A stretch of 18,976 nucleotides of DNA from Chromatiales bacterium (lineage in GTDB: Bacteria > Pseudomonadota > Gammaproteobacteria > Chromatiales > Chromatiaceae), in the NCBI GenBank assembly GCA_024639625.1, contig JAHEIA010000003.1, forward strand, positions 1 through 18,976. Reading direction: 5' to 3'. Position 1 is the stretch's first letter. The number at the start of each line of letters is the position of its first letter. Positions 9,080-18,319 of this stretch are shown in pieces. The position numbers and the translations under genes were made by a program. The notes beneath the pieces were generated by a model. It worked only from the letters and a program-made list of their open reading frames with translations. It had not been told where the DNA came from and ran no database searches.

Positions 9080-10240
9080 TTACTGGAACCAGAGCAACAC
9101 GCTATCGACGGTGCGGCGCCAGAGACCGCCGAGGGCAACCTCCCGCAGGCTGATTAGCGGCGTGCGCGAGGTCTCTTCACCGTCGATCCGGAAGCTCAGA
9201 TAGCCGAGTGCCTCTGCGTCCGCGACTGGCGCAATGACGGTCGGTTCGAGCATGACAACCGCTTCGAGTCCATCGTAGTGACCGCGCGGCAGGGTTACAT
9301 AGGCCGGATCGGCGATGCCGAGACCCAACTCCTTGGTGTCGCCCTTCCAGACGCGAACCCGCGCCAGACTCTGGCCCGGCTCGTAGACCTTATGGCTCTG
9401 GAAGAAGCGGAACCCGTAGTTCAGTAGGGCTTGGGTCTCCTGCTCTCGGGCTCGCTCGCTGGAGGTTCCCATTACCGCGGAGAGCAGGCGCATGTCGCCC
9501 CGCTCGGCCGCAGCGACCAGGCAATAACCTGCCGCATCGGTATGCCCGGTCTTTACCCCGTCAATTGAATCATCCCGCCACAACAGCCGATTTCGGTTGC
9601 GTTGTTTGATCTTGTTGTAGGTGAATTCTTTGATGGCGTACCAGGCGTAGAATTCCGGGAACTCGCGAATCGTGGCCTCGGTAACCTTAGCGATATCTCG
9701 CGCCGTAGTGTAATGCTCGGGATGCGGCAACCCGGTGCTGTTCACGAAATGGGTGTCCTGCATGCCGAGGCGTTGCGCATGGGCGTTCATCAGCGCGGCG
9801 AACGTCTCTTCGCTGCCCGCCACGTGTTCCGCAAGGGCCACGCTGGCGTCGTTCCCGGACTGGATGATCATTCCTTTGAGCAGGTCCTCCACGCTGACCC
9901 CGGTGTTCACTTCGATAAACATCCGCGATCCCGGGGTCTCCCACGCCTTCTTGCTCACCACAACCTGGTCGGAGAGTTGAATGTGCCCAGCCTCGAGTTC
10001 CCGGAACACGGTGTACGCCGACATGATCTTGGTCAAGCTTGCCGGTTCCAGTCGGGCCGTGGCGTCGCGCTCCGCGAGGACCGTGCCGCTGTTCATCTCG
10101 ATCAGCAGATAACCGCTGCTCTCGGTTGCCGGAGGGGCGGGGGTGGGGACGGCCGCCCCCGCCAGCCCGAGATATGCGGCGGACAGCAGGGCGAGAAGTG
10201 AACTGAGCAGTACATTCTTGTGCATCTGACGGGTTCGCAC
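9080..10240 (-). CDS. dacA: D-alanyl-D-alanine carboxypeptidase, PBP5/6 type
   Basis: Periplasmic enzyme that removes the terminal D-Ala from peptidoglycan pentapeptides, anchored by a C-terminal amphipathic helix. The 386-residue precursor has a signal peptide (basic MRTRQMHKN, hydrophobic core to about residue 27, AGAA before the cut). The serine-enzyme motifs are SLTK (Ser68, Lys71), SGN (128-130) and KTG (230-232). The C-terminal PBP5 domain is followed by SLREVALGGLWRRTVDSVLLWF, suited to membrane-surface binding. The start is GTG 10240, with GAGGAG about eight bases upstream; the nearby ATG 10225 has no such site. It lies upstream of dat with a two-base gap to that gene's possible GTG. 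Confidence 0.96.
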   Translation of the reverse strand: MRTRQMHKNVLLSSLLALLSAAYLGLAGAAVPTPAPPATESSGYLLIEMNSGTVLAERDATARLEPASLTKIMSAYTVFRELEAGHIQLSDQVVVSKKAWETPGSRMFIEVNTGVSVEDLLKGMIIQSGNDASVALAEHVAGSEETFAALMNAHAQRLGMQDTHFVNSTGLPHPEHYTTARDIAKVTEATIREFPEFYAWYAIKEFTYNKIKQRNRNRLLWRDDSIDGVKTGHTDAAGYCLVAAAERGDMRLLSAVMGTSSERAREQETQALLNYGFRFFQSHKVYEPGQSLARVRVWKGDTKELGLGIADPAYVTLPRGHYDGLEAVVMLEPTVIAPVADAEALGYLSFRIDGEETSRTPLISLREVALGGLWRRTVDSVLLWFQ

Positions 10241-10364
10241 AGGGCGCTCTCCTCGCGTTGCAGGTGGTATATTCCGGGGCGAATGACCCGACCGGTCGAA
10301 TCGCGAGGTCCCATTCTAACGCCAGGAGCGGCAAATGGTGAGCTACCGGGACCGAATACGGCGG
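10241..10364 (-). other. dacA upstream gap, possible internal promoter
   Basis: This 124-bp gap separates rlpA from dacA. On the minus strand TAGAAT (10319-10314) matches the -10 consensus at five of six positions, but the bases 17 upstream match -35 poorly. A 10-bp palindrome lies at 10289-10298. The dacA Shine-Dalgarno is at 10248-10255. No gene is visible. Confidence 0.3.
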
Positions 10365-11213
10365 TTACTCGACGACCACGTGGAGTTCCGTGAACCCTTG
10401 TTCGGCGAGGTCCGCGGTCAGGGCATCGGTCTTTTCTACGGAAGCAAGCGGGCCTACCTGGACTCGGTATACGGGCTCACCGGCGGCGGTCGCCGGCTGG
10501 ACCCGGATATCGCTGTGTAGACTTTCTTGCAACCGCTCGCGCAGCCGGTCCGCGTTGTAACGGCTGCCGAAGGCGCCGACTTGGACATACATCGCGGGCG
10601 AGATGGGTGGTGCATCGGGCTCGGTTGGGAACGTTGCGAGCGGCTTTCGTGGATCCAGGGCCTGCACCTCCACCAGTCCGGTTCCTGCTGCGGCCACCCC
10701 CAATTTGCTCGCTGCAGCATAGGAAAGATCGATCAGCCGGTTGTCATGAAACGGTCCGCGATCGTTGATCTTGACTACGATGCTGCGACCGTTCTGCAGG
10801 TTGGTGACCCGCGCATAGGTCGGTAGCGGAAGTGTTTTGTGCGCCGCGGTCATGGCATACATGTCATAGGCCTCGCCGCTACTCGTGCGTCGACCGTGGA
10901 ATTTGGTCCCGTACCAGGACGCGATCCCGCGCTCTTTGTAACCTTTGCTGCTAAGCAACACCTGATAGTGCTTGCCCCAGACTTGGTAAGAACTGGGGTT
11001 GCCATAGCGGCTCCGCGGTTCCTGCTTGGGAACGGCGTCGGGTACAGCGCTCAGATCGACAGGGCCTTTCGGCCCTGAGTCCCGAAGTTCGGCCCATTCG
11101 TCGTCACTGCTTGGCGAGGAACTGCAGCCGGCGATGAACATGGCGAGCGTCACCAAGGCGCCGGCAACGACCGTAGGGCCCGTTAGCGTCATCGGTGTGC
11201 GCATCCTCTTCAC
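10365..11213 (-). CDS. rlpA: RlpA-type lytic transglycosylase lipoprotein with SPOR domain
   Basis: Outer-membrane lipoprotein. In Pseudomonas, RlpA cleaves glycan strands lacking stem peptides at the septum. The 282-residue precursor has a hydrophobic signal and a lipobox-like IAGC with Cys30. It has a double-psi beta-barrel domain (about 95-180): GIASWYGTKFHGRRTSSGEAYD, AMTAAHKTLPLPTYARVTN, VVKINDRGPFHDNRLIDLS. The Glu, His and Asp typical of the catalytic barrel are present. A C-terminal SPOR domain (about 207-282; MYVQVGAFGSRYNADRLRERL, VYRVQVGPLASVEKTDALTADL) binds denuded glycan. GTG 11213 overlaps the mltB stop (GTGA) and has AGGA close upstream. ATG 11204 or 11192 are alternatives that keep the signal peptide. 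Confidence 0.95.
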   Translation of the reverse strand: MKRMRTPMTLTGPTVVAGALVTLAMFIAGCSSSPSSDDEWAELRDSGPKGPVDLSAVPDAVPKQEPRSRYGNPSSYQVWGKHYQVLLSSKGYKERGIASWYGTKFHGRRTSSGEAYDMYAMTAAHKTLPLPTYARVTNLQNGRSIVVKINDRGPFHDNRLIDLSYAAASKLGVAAAGTGLVEVQALDPRKPLATFPTEPDAPPISPAMYVQVGAFGSRYNADRLRERLQESLHSDIRVQPATAAGEPVYRVQVGPLASVEKTDALTADLAEQGFTELHVVVE

Positions 11214-12208
11214 TCTTCCTGTAGCGGACCCGGGGATAGGTCTGCCGTGCGCAGGCGCAAGATCTCGCGGCTAAGTTGGTAAACCGCCATGGCATATAGG
11301 TTGCTGTGATTGTAGCGCGTGATGACATAGAAGTTGTCGAATCCGAGCCAATATTCGTTCTCCGTGCCATTGTCGAGCCGGATCAAGGATACCGGGGCCC
11401 CGGCCGGCGGGGCTTCTTGCGCGCGGATTCCCGCCTCCATCAACCTGGGGTAGGCGATACTGGGCTTCACCCCCGCCCGAAGGAATTCCGCATGGCTGCT
11501 GTTCGCGCCGATACCACGGCTCACGATCGGCTCGCCGGGGCGCCAACCGTGGGATAGGAAGTAGTTGGCTACGCTGCCGATGACGTCTGCGTGGTTTTCC
11601 CAGAGATCGCGCCGCCCATCACCGTCCAAATCTACCGCGTAGTGCCGATAACTACTGGGGATGAACTGGGGCATCCCCATGGCACCGGCGTAGGACCCCT
11701 TGGGCTCCAGGGGCTTGAACCCTTCCTCGCGCGCCAGCAGCAAGAAATGCTCCAGCTCACTGCGAAAGAAGGCCGACCTTTTCGGGTAGCCGAAGGCGAG
11801 CGTGGTGAGCGCGTCCAACACTCGGTAGCCGCCGGTATAGCCGCCATAGCGCGTCTCCACCCCGATGATCGCGACGATGATTTCCGGCGGGACCCCGGTG
11901 TTCTCCGCGACCTGAGCGAGCAACTGTGCGTTTTCCCGCCAATACCTCGCCCCTGCGGACGCTCGCTCCGGGGTGACGAAGATCCGTCGGTACTGGTGCC
12001 AGGGTTTGGCCTCTGCAGGCCTGGAGATCGCAGCAATGATGTCTTTACGAAACGCGGTCTCACGCAGCAACGCAGCGATTTCCGCTTCCTGGAACCCGTG
12101 TTTGCTGGCCATCTCGGCGGCGAACTCCGCCTCTTCTGGTGTAATCTCTGCCGACCCGGAGCAGGGGGTAAACAGGATGGCAAAACAAAGCGCTAATAGT
12201 CTTCGCAC
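11210..12208 (-). CDS. mltB: membrane-bound-type lytic murein transglycosylase B family (MltB/SltB)
   Basis: Cleaves the MurNAc-GlcNAc bond with formation of 1,6-anhydroMurNAc during wall turnover. The 332-residue product contains the catalytic Glu118 in IIGVETRYGGYTGGYRVLDA, FFRSELEHFLLLARE, the GSYAGAMGMPQFIPSSYRHYA block, and a DLDGDGRRDLWE loop (193-204) like the Ca-binding EF-hand of E. coli Slt35. The start is GTG 12208, giving a short signal peptide (MRRLLALCFAILFTPCSGSA). The Cys16 context FTPC does not fit a lipobox, so a soluble periplasmic form is more likely than a lipoprotein. It starts 10 bases after the rodA stop and overlaps rlpA by four bases. Confidence 0.95.
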   Translation of the reverse strand: MRRLLALCFAILFTPCSGSAEITPEEAEFAAEMASKHGFQEAEIAALLRETAFRKDIIAAISRPAEAKPWHQYRRIFVTPERASAGARYWRENAQLLAQVAENTGVPPEIIVAIIGVETRYGGYTGGYRVLDALTTLAFGYPKRSAFFRSELEHFLLLAREEGFKPLEPKGSYAGAMGMPQFIPSSYRHYAVDLDGDGRRDLWENHADVIGSVANYFLSHGWRPGEPIVSRGIGANSSHAEFLRAGVKPSIAYPRLMEAGIRAQEAPPAGAPVSLIRLDNGTENEYWLGFDNFYVITRYNHSNLYAMAVYQLSREILRLRTADLSPGPLQEE

Positions 12209-12218
12209 GTAGAGATTC

Positions 12219-13355
12219 TCAGGTTGGAAGCAGTTTCCGGTGTGTATGTAGGGACATCAGAATACCGAAGCCTGCGAGGATGGTCACTAGCGAAGTGCCG
12301 CCATAACTCACCAGCGGTAGGGGCACTCCAACCACCGGCAGGATCCCGGTCACCATGCCGACGTTGACGATGAGATAAACCGAGAACACCAGGGTGAGCG
12401 CGCCTCCGAGCAGCCGGCTGAAGGCATCTTGCGCCTGGGTGGCGATAAATAGGCCGCGCGTTATGATGAATAGATAAATCCCGAGCAAAAGGATCACGCC
12501 GGTCAGCCCGAGTTCTTCGGCCAGCACGGCAAAAATAAAATCGGTCGTGCGTTCCGGTAGGAACTCCAGATGCGACTGGGTCCCGTTGAGCCAGCCTTTA
12601 CCGTAGATACCGCCCGAGCCTACGGCGATCTTCGACTGGATGATATGGTAGCCGGCTCCGAGCGGATCCCGTTCGGGGTCGAGGAAGGTGAGCACCCGCT
12701 GCCTTTGATAGGGTCGCATCAGGTACCAGATCAAGGGTGTCAGGGCTGATATCACAACGCCCAGCGAAAGGATCCAGCGCCAGCTGATGCCGGCAAGAAA
12801 GAGCACGAATATTCCTGCGCAAGCGACCAGAAGCGCAGTACCGAGATCCGGCTGTTTGGCGATCAGGAGAACCGGAACGATGGTCAATCCGCTGCCGATC
12901 AAGGCTCGCGGGAGGGTGGGTGGCATCGGGTTTTCCGCGAAGTACCAGGCGACCATCATGGGGACTGTCAGTTTCGCGAGTTCGGACGGTTGGAAACGAA
13001 ATATTCCGAGATCCAGCCAGCGCTGCGCGCCCTTGCCGACCTCGCCGAACAGGATCACCGCGAGCAGCATGAGCACGGATACGCCGAACAACCAGGGCGA
13101 CCAGCGGCGCAGATGACCGGGAGGGACCTGAGCGACAACGAACATGGCGAGAAAGGCCAGGCCGAGACGCAATCCCTGCCGGCGCACCTGATCCAGGTCC
13201 TGGTCGGCAGCGCTGTAGAGAACGAGCAGACCGTAGCCGCAGAGAAGAACCAGCCCGGTCAGCAGGGGTAGGTCGAGGTGCAGCCGGGCGAGCAGCCCCG
13301 GCGGTTTTGCCGGATTGGAGGGCTGGAGCGAGCTCAATGAATTGGGCAATGACAT
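12219..13355 (-). CDS. rodA: rod-shape SEDS peptidoglycan glycosyltransferase RodA
   Basis: Polytopic inner-membrane polymerase that extends glycan strands from lipid II in complex with PBP2. The 378-residue protein has about ten hydrophobic helices. SEDS signatures are GAQRWLDLG (109-117), FQPSELAK (121-128), KQPDLGTA (167-174), SHLEFLPERTTDFIFAVLAEELG (about 261-283, with the conserved catalytic-type Asp272) and VVGVPLPLVSYGGTS near the C terminus. A 24-residue cytoplasmic tail precedes the first helix. The ATG lies four bases after the mrdA stop, as expected for the PBP2-RodA pair. No strong Shine-Dalgarno is seen, which fits translational coupling. Confidence 0.97.
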   Translation of the reverse strand: MSLPNSLSSLQPSNPAKPPGLLARLHLDLPLLTGLVLLCGYGLLVLYSAADQDLDQVRRQGLRLGLAFLAMFVVAQVPPGHLRRWSPWLFGVSVLMLLAVILFGEVGKGAQRWLDLGIFRFQPSELAKLTVPMMVAWYFAENPMPPTLPRALIGSGLTIVPVLLIAKQPDLGTALLVACAGIFVLFLAGISWRWILSLGVVISALTPLIWYLMRPYQRQRVLTFLDPERDPLGAGYHIIQSKIAVGSGGIYGKGWLNGTQSHLEFLPERTTDFIFAVLAEELGLTGVILLLGIYLFIITRGLFIATQAQDAFSRLLGGALTLVFSVYLIVNVGMVTGILPVVGVPLPLVSYGGTSLVTILAGFGILMSLHTHRKLLPT

Positions 13356-13359
13356 ACAG

Positions 13360-15198
13360 CTATTTCGCGCCCAGGAGGTAACGGTCCATGACCCGCTTCG
13401 CGATCGGTGCGGCTACCGAACTTCCGTGGCCGCCGTTTTCCACCACCACGCCGACTGCGATGCGGGGCTCCTCGACCGGCGCAAAAGCGACGAATAAGGC
13501 GTGATCCCGCATCTTTTCATCAATATTCTCCTCGTCGTATTTTTCGTCCTGCTTGACCGTGAATACTTGTGCCGTACCCGTCTTTCCCGCGATCGTGTAG
13601 TCGTCGCTGCGGATCCGCTTCGCGGTGCCGCGCGTCCCTTCCACCACGTTCACCATGGCAGCAACCACCTGCTGCCAGGTCCGGTCGCCCACTTCGGGCG
13701 GTTGCAGAGACTCCCCACCGGATGTTGTGGGCTGTTCCGCGTCGGCGAAGATCACCGAGCGCACGACTCGCGGGCGAACGCGCTTGCCCCGCGCAGCGAG
13801 GGTCGCGGTGGCGCTCGCCAGTTGCAGCGGGGTGGTCAAGAAGTAGCCTTGCCCGATGCCGGCGATCAGGGTTTCTCCCGGAAACCAGGGCATGTTGCGT
13901 TGGGCGCGTTTCCATTCCCGGGAGGGGAGTAGGCCACCGAGTTCCCCGGTCAGGTCCACCCCGGTGCGTCGACCGAAGCCGAATCGCGAAAGAAACCGCT
14001 GCATCCCGTCGATACCCAGGGTTCGCGCCAGGTCGTAGAAATACACGTCGCAAGACTGCGTGATCGCGTCGACCATGTCCATCGGTCCGTGGCCTCCGCG
14101 CTTCCAGTCGCGATATTTGTGGGTGTGGCCGGGGAGTTGATAGAAGCCCGGACAGTATTTCGTTTGTTCGGCATTCAGGACGTTGGCTTCTAGGCCTGCC
14201 AGCGCCATAAAGGGCTTGATGGTCGAACCTGGTGGGTATTGCCCGCGCAGCGCCCGGTTGAAGAGCGGCTTGTCCGGCGATTCCTTAAGCGCAGTGTAGT
14301 CCGCGGTATTGATACCTTCGACAAATAGATTGGGATCGAACCCGGGCTTGCTGACCAGCGCCAAGACGCCCCCGGTGCCCGGGTCGATTGCGACGACTGC
14401 GCCATTGTAATCGCCCAAGGCCGCGGTTGCCTCTTCCTGGAGCCCGATATCGAGAAACAACCGCAGGTCGTTACCCGGCACCGGGGCTCGGCTTTCGAGG
14501 ATGCGCAGGACCCGGCCTTGGGCGTTGACCTCCACTTGCTGCAGGCCCACTTCGCCGTGCAGGATGCCTTCGTATGCCTTTTCCACGCCGTTTTTCCCGA
14601 TGTGGCTGGTGGCGCTGTAATTCGATGTGTCGATGCGCTGCAATTCATCCTCGTTGATGCGACCGACATAACCCAGCACGTGGGCGGTCTTCTCCGCGAG
14701 CGGGTACGAGCGCAACAGTTTGGCTTCGATGTCGACCCCGGGAAAACGATGTCGGTGGACTGCAAAGCGGGCTACTTCCTCTTCCGACAGGCGAACCCGA
14801 ATCGGTATCTTGTCGAAACGTCGGCGTTGCTGCTTGAGTCGTTCAAACCGTGTCAGGTCTATGTCGTCTATCGGGATGATCTTGTTCAACTCCTCTATCG
14901 TCCATGCCAGATCCTTGACCGCTTCCGGCGTTATCTCAAGGCTGTAGGAGGGGAGGTTCTGTGCCAGGAGCACTCCGTTGCGGTCGTAGATAAGACCTCG
15001 CGTGGGCGCCAGCGGCTGCAGTTTGACCCGGTTGTCCAGGGACCGGGTCGAGAAGTGTTCGTGCTGCAGGACTTGCAGATCGGCAAGCCTCAGGCAAAGC
15101 GCCAGCACCAGCAGCAACACGAAGCTTCCCGCGACGATGGTCCGCCCGAGGAACAGGCGGCTCTCCCGGAGGTGGTCTCTGATTGCGAATTGCAGCAT
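13360..15198 (-). CDS. mrdA: penicillin-binding protein 2 (elongasome transpeptidase)
   Basis: Class B PBP that cross-links peptidoglycan during side-wall growth and activates RodA. The 612-residue protein has one N-terminal helix (about 21-38), then the pedestal domain (LAPTRGLIYDRNGVLLAQN, about 63-81). The transpeptidase motifs are STIK (Ser325, Lys328), SCD (382-384) and KTG (539-541). Cys349, Asp364, His370 and Cys383 fall where a zinc site has been described in Pseudomonas PBP2, with Cys instead of Asp at the first position (numbering comparison from memory). ATG 15198 begins MLQFAIRDHLRESRLF, a normal cytoplasmic tail. It follows mreD by 45 bases and precedes rodA by four. Confidence 0.97.
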   Translation of the reverse strand: MLQFAIRDHLRESRLFLGRTIVAGSFVLLLVLALCLRLADLQVLQHEHFSTRSLDNRVKLQPLAPTRGLIYDRNGVLLAQNLPSYSLEITPEAVKDLAWTIEELNKIIPIDDIDLTRFERLKQQRRRFDKIPIRVRLSEEEVARFAVHRHRFPGVDIEAKLLRSYPLAEKTAHVLGYVGRINEDELQRIDTSNYSATSHIGKNGVEKAYEGILHGEVGLQQVEVNAQGRVLRILESRAPVPGNDLRLFLDIGLQEEATAALGDYNGAVVAIDPGTGGVLALVSKPGFDPNLFVEGINTADYTALKESPDKPLFNRALRGQYPPGSTIKPFMALAGLEANVLNAEQTKYCPGFYQLPGHTHKYRDWKRGGHGPMDMVDAITQSCDVYFYDLARTLGIDGMQRFLSRFGFGRRTGVDLTGELGGLLPSREWKRAQRNMPWFPGETLIAGIGQGYFLTTPLQLASATATLAARGKRVRPRVVRSVIFADAEQPTTSGGESLQPPEVGDRTWQQVVAAMVNVVEGTRGTAKRIRSDDYTIAGKTGTAQVFTVKQDEKYDEENIDEKMRDHALFVAFAPVEEPRIAVGVVVENGGHGSSVAAPIAKRVMDRYLLGAK

Positions 15199-15243
15199 GG
15201 TTCGAACAAAATTTTCCTGAGGCGACTGTTTACCGGTGCCGTC

Positions 15244-15732
15244 TCATCTGACCAGAAAACGCCGCCGAATATCCCGTAAGACGATGAACAGCCAGGGCCA
15301 GAGAAGCATTCCTACCAATGGTGGAACCCAGTACCACAGGGGTGGGGCCGGCTCTCCCGTAGCTCCGGCGACCCAGAGCGTCAGCAATCGATCGACCAGC
15401 AACAAGACCAGCACTGTGAGTGCCTGCTGCCAGAGCGGGAACAGGCGGATCCGTTGGTGCAGCTTTACGGCCAAGAACGCGACTACGGAGAGACCAAGTG
15501 CGTGCTGTCCCAGGAGGCTGCCGGAGAGCACGTCGAGCAGGATCCCGATCGTCCATCCGACACCGACCCCGACCCGATCGGGTAGGGCGATGCACCAGTA
15601 GATCAGGACCATGGCGGGCCAAGGCGGGCGCAATGGCTGCGCCCACTCGGGTAGTGGGAGCACGACGAGGATCAATGCCAGTACGAAACTGACGCCGACG
15701 GTAAGACCTCCTTGATGCTGCACGAGCGTCAT
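15244..15732 (-). CDS. mreD: rod-shape determining membrane protein MreD
   Basis: Small polytopic inner-membrane protein of the elongasome that works with MreC to regulate PBP2-RodA. The 162-residue product is almost entirely hydrophobic, with about five helices. It includes the typical RPPWPAMVLIYWCIALPDRVGVGVGW near the first third, LLDVLSGSLLGQHALGLSVVAFLAVKL in the middle, and a basic tail RDIRRRFLVR. Its ATG overlaps the mreC TGA by four bases (15729-15732). Sequence identity in this family is low, so the call rests on hydropathy, the LDVLxGxxLGxxAL-like block and position. Confidence 0.95.
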   Translation of the reverse strand: MTLVQHQGGLTVGVSFVLALILVVLPLPEWAQPLRPPWPAMVLIYWCIALPDRVGVGVGWTIGILLDVLSGSLLGQHALGLSVVAFLAVKLHQRIRLFPLWQQALTVLVLLLVDRLLTLWVAGATGEPAPPLWYWVPPLVGMLLWPWLFIVLRDIRRRFLVR

Positions 15733-16622
15733 GGAGCGGTGGCTTCCAGGTCGCCTTCAGGGTCGGCAAGAAGTTCGCCATCCAGCTCACTTTCCGTGCC
15801 CGGCTGCAGGGTCCATACCAAGAGCACTTCACGCGTGCGTTCCAGGTGGGCGCTTGGGGTGGCGATAACAGTGGCAAAAGGGTCGCCCGGTTCATGGGCG
15901 ACCCGGGTAACCCGGGCGACCGGATACCCGGGTGGGAAACTGCCTCCCAGCCCGGAGGTAACCAGCAGGTCTCCTTCCCGGATATCCGCGTTGTTCGGCA
16001 GATGGGGGAGTTCCAGCTGGTTGATCTGTCCCATGCCAAAAGCTATCGTGCGCAGCCCGTTCCGATTGACCTGCACCGGCAACGCGTGGCTGGCGTCGGT
16101 GATCATAAGGACTGTGGCGGTGAACGGGTTTACGCGGACCACCTGACCCATGACCGCGTTCGCATCGAGTACTGGTTGGCCAAGATAGGCACCGTTGAGC
16201 GCCCCTTTGTTGATCACCACCTGTTGCTTATACGGGTCCAGGTCGACCGAGAGGAGTTCCGCGATCAACACTCGGTCACCGATCTTGAACGAGGACCCCA
16301 CGAGGTCGCGCAGGCGCATGTTTTCGCTTTCCAGCGCCTCCATTTTCTGCAGCCGAGCCAATAACAGCAGGTTCTCCCGATGCAGGCGCTCGCTCCGCGA
16401 CTCCAGCTCGCTCCGGCTTGCGAAGCTGGCGATCAGGGTCCGTCCTGCATCAACCGGAAGGCCGGCGACGTACTGCAGTGGATAGATGGCGATGGCCAGT
16501 AGAGAGCGCACGGACTCCAGGTGGTGGTGGCGGTGGTCAACCACGACAAAGATCAGGGAGACCAGAGCCGCCACCACTACCCGGGTATTGATCGACGGGC
16601 CTTGTGCGAAAAGGAATTTGAT
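15729..16622 (-). CDS. mreC: rod-shape determining protein MreC, probable ATC start
   Basis: Bitopic periplasmic scaffold that links MreB/MreD to PBP2. If translation starts at ATC 16622, the 297-residue product begins (M)KFLFAQGPSINTRVVVAALV, which aligns with the E. coli start MKPIFSRGPSLQIRLILAVLV as I recall it. It has a helix at about 15-28 and a coiled coil near 57-95. The beta domains include DPYKQQVVINKG, VMGQVVRVNPFTATVLMITDASHALPVQV, LPNNADIREGDLLVTSGLGGSFPPGYPVA. A strong GGAGGTGG lies just upstream of the ATC. An in-frame TAG at 16646-16644 closes the frame, with no ATG, GTG or TTG before GTG 16577. That GTG gives 282 residues, lacks a ribosome site and drops the conserved N terminus. 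A sequencing error at the start codon is possible. Confidence 0.88.
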   Translation of the reverse strand: MKFLFAQGPSINTRVVVAALVSLIFVVVDHRHHHLESVRSLLAIAIYPLQYVAGLPVDAGRTLIASFASRSELESRSERLHRENLLLLARLQKMEALESENMRLRDLVGSSFKIGDRVLIAELLSVDLDPYKQQVVINKGALNGAYLGQPVLDANAVMGQVVRVNPFTATVLMITDASHALPVQVNRNGLRTIAFGMGQINQLELPHLPNNADIREGDLLVTSGLGGSFPPGYPVARVTRVAHEPGDPFATVIATPSAHLERTREVLLVWTLQPGTESELDGELLADPEGDLEATAP

Positions 16623-16650
16623 CGGAAGTCCACCTCCGTTGCGCTAACGG
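16620..16650 (-). promoter_or_regulatory. mreC ribosome-binding site, small hairpin and non-canonical start
   Basis: On the minus strand GGAGGTGG (16637-16630) precedes ATC (16622-16620) by seven bases. A 5-bp stem (16650-16646 with 16640-16636, five-base loop) includes the first two G of the Shine-Dalgarno, so the site may be partly masked. The in-frame TAG (16646-16644) lies within this hairpin. The strong ribosome site fits compensation for a poor start codon; regulation is inferred. Confidence 0.55.
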
Positions 16651-16714
16651 CACCCGGGGTTTCGCTGCGGCGCGGGATGGCCGCCGCAACTGCCCGGCCA
16701 CCGCCCAGGGACAC

Positions 16715-17886
<1,172 letters not shown>

Positions 17887-17934
17887 GGAGTTCTCCTGCT
17901 TGCGAAGTGCAAGTTGCCGGAACGCGCGTAGCGG

Positions 17935-17963
17935 TTTCCAGCAGATCCCGGCCCGGATATCAT
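17935..17963 (+). promoter_or_regulatory. candidate sigma70-type promoter for gatC-gatA
   Basis: TTTCCA (17935-17940) and TATCAT (17958-17963) are separated by exactly 17 bases, matching the consensus at four and five of six positions. The expected transcription start near 17970 gives a leader of about 40 bases before gatC. It is the best promoter match in the divergent region. Confidence 0.5.
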
Positions 17964-18009
17964 AAGCGATTCCGAGATCAACGCATTGCGAAGAGGGTGC
18001 TGGCAACCG

Positions 18010-18297
18010 ATGTCACTGGATCGTGCGGATGTGGAAAAGATCGCCCATTTGGCGAGGCTTGCGCTCAGCGAAGAGGAGGCTAACGGCCTGGCAGTCGATT
18101 TGTCGCGCATCTTGGACCTGGTCGCGCAGATGAACCAGGTCGAAACCGGCGGCGTTGACCCGATGGCGCATCCGCTGGACATGGTGCAGAGGTTGCGGCC
18201 GGACAAGGTGACCGAAAGCGACCAACGGGAAAAGTTTCAATCGGTGGCGCCGATGACGGATCAGGGTTTGTATCTAGTTCCGAGGGTACTCGAATAG
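18010..18297 (+). CDS. gatC: Asp-tRNA(Asn)/Glu-tRNA(Gln) amidotransferase subunit C
   Basis: Small subunit that wraps around GatA and stabilises the GatCAB complex, which amidates mischarged Glu-tRNA(Gln) and/or Asp-tRNA(Asn). The 95-residue product is the usual family length: MSLDRADVEKIAHLARLALS at the start, LSRILDLVAQMNQVETGGVDPMAHPLDM in the middle and DQGLYLVPRVLE at the end. ATG 18010 was chosen because an upstream in-frame ATG (17986) adds eight residues not found in the family. It is the first gene after the divergent promoter region and precedes gatA by 69 bases. Confidence 0.96.
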   Translation: MSLDRADVEKIAHLARLALSEEEANGLAVDLSRILDLVAQMNQVETGGVDPMAHPLDMVQRLRPDKVTESDQREKFQSVAPMTDQGLYLVPRVLE

Positions 18298-18319
18298 CCT
18301 GGTTTCTCGGTTTTTCTGT

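Noticed and set aside
14518-15279. 253-codon plus-strand frame opposite mrdA
   Set aside because: It is antisense to the N-terminal half of PBP2, with no signal peptide, motif or ribosome site; a high-GC artefact.
16678-16700. 6-bp stem with 11-base loop between mreB and mreC
   Set aside because: Weak, GC-rich region where such stems occur by chance, with no T-run on the minus strand.
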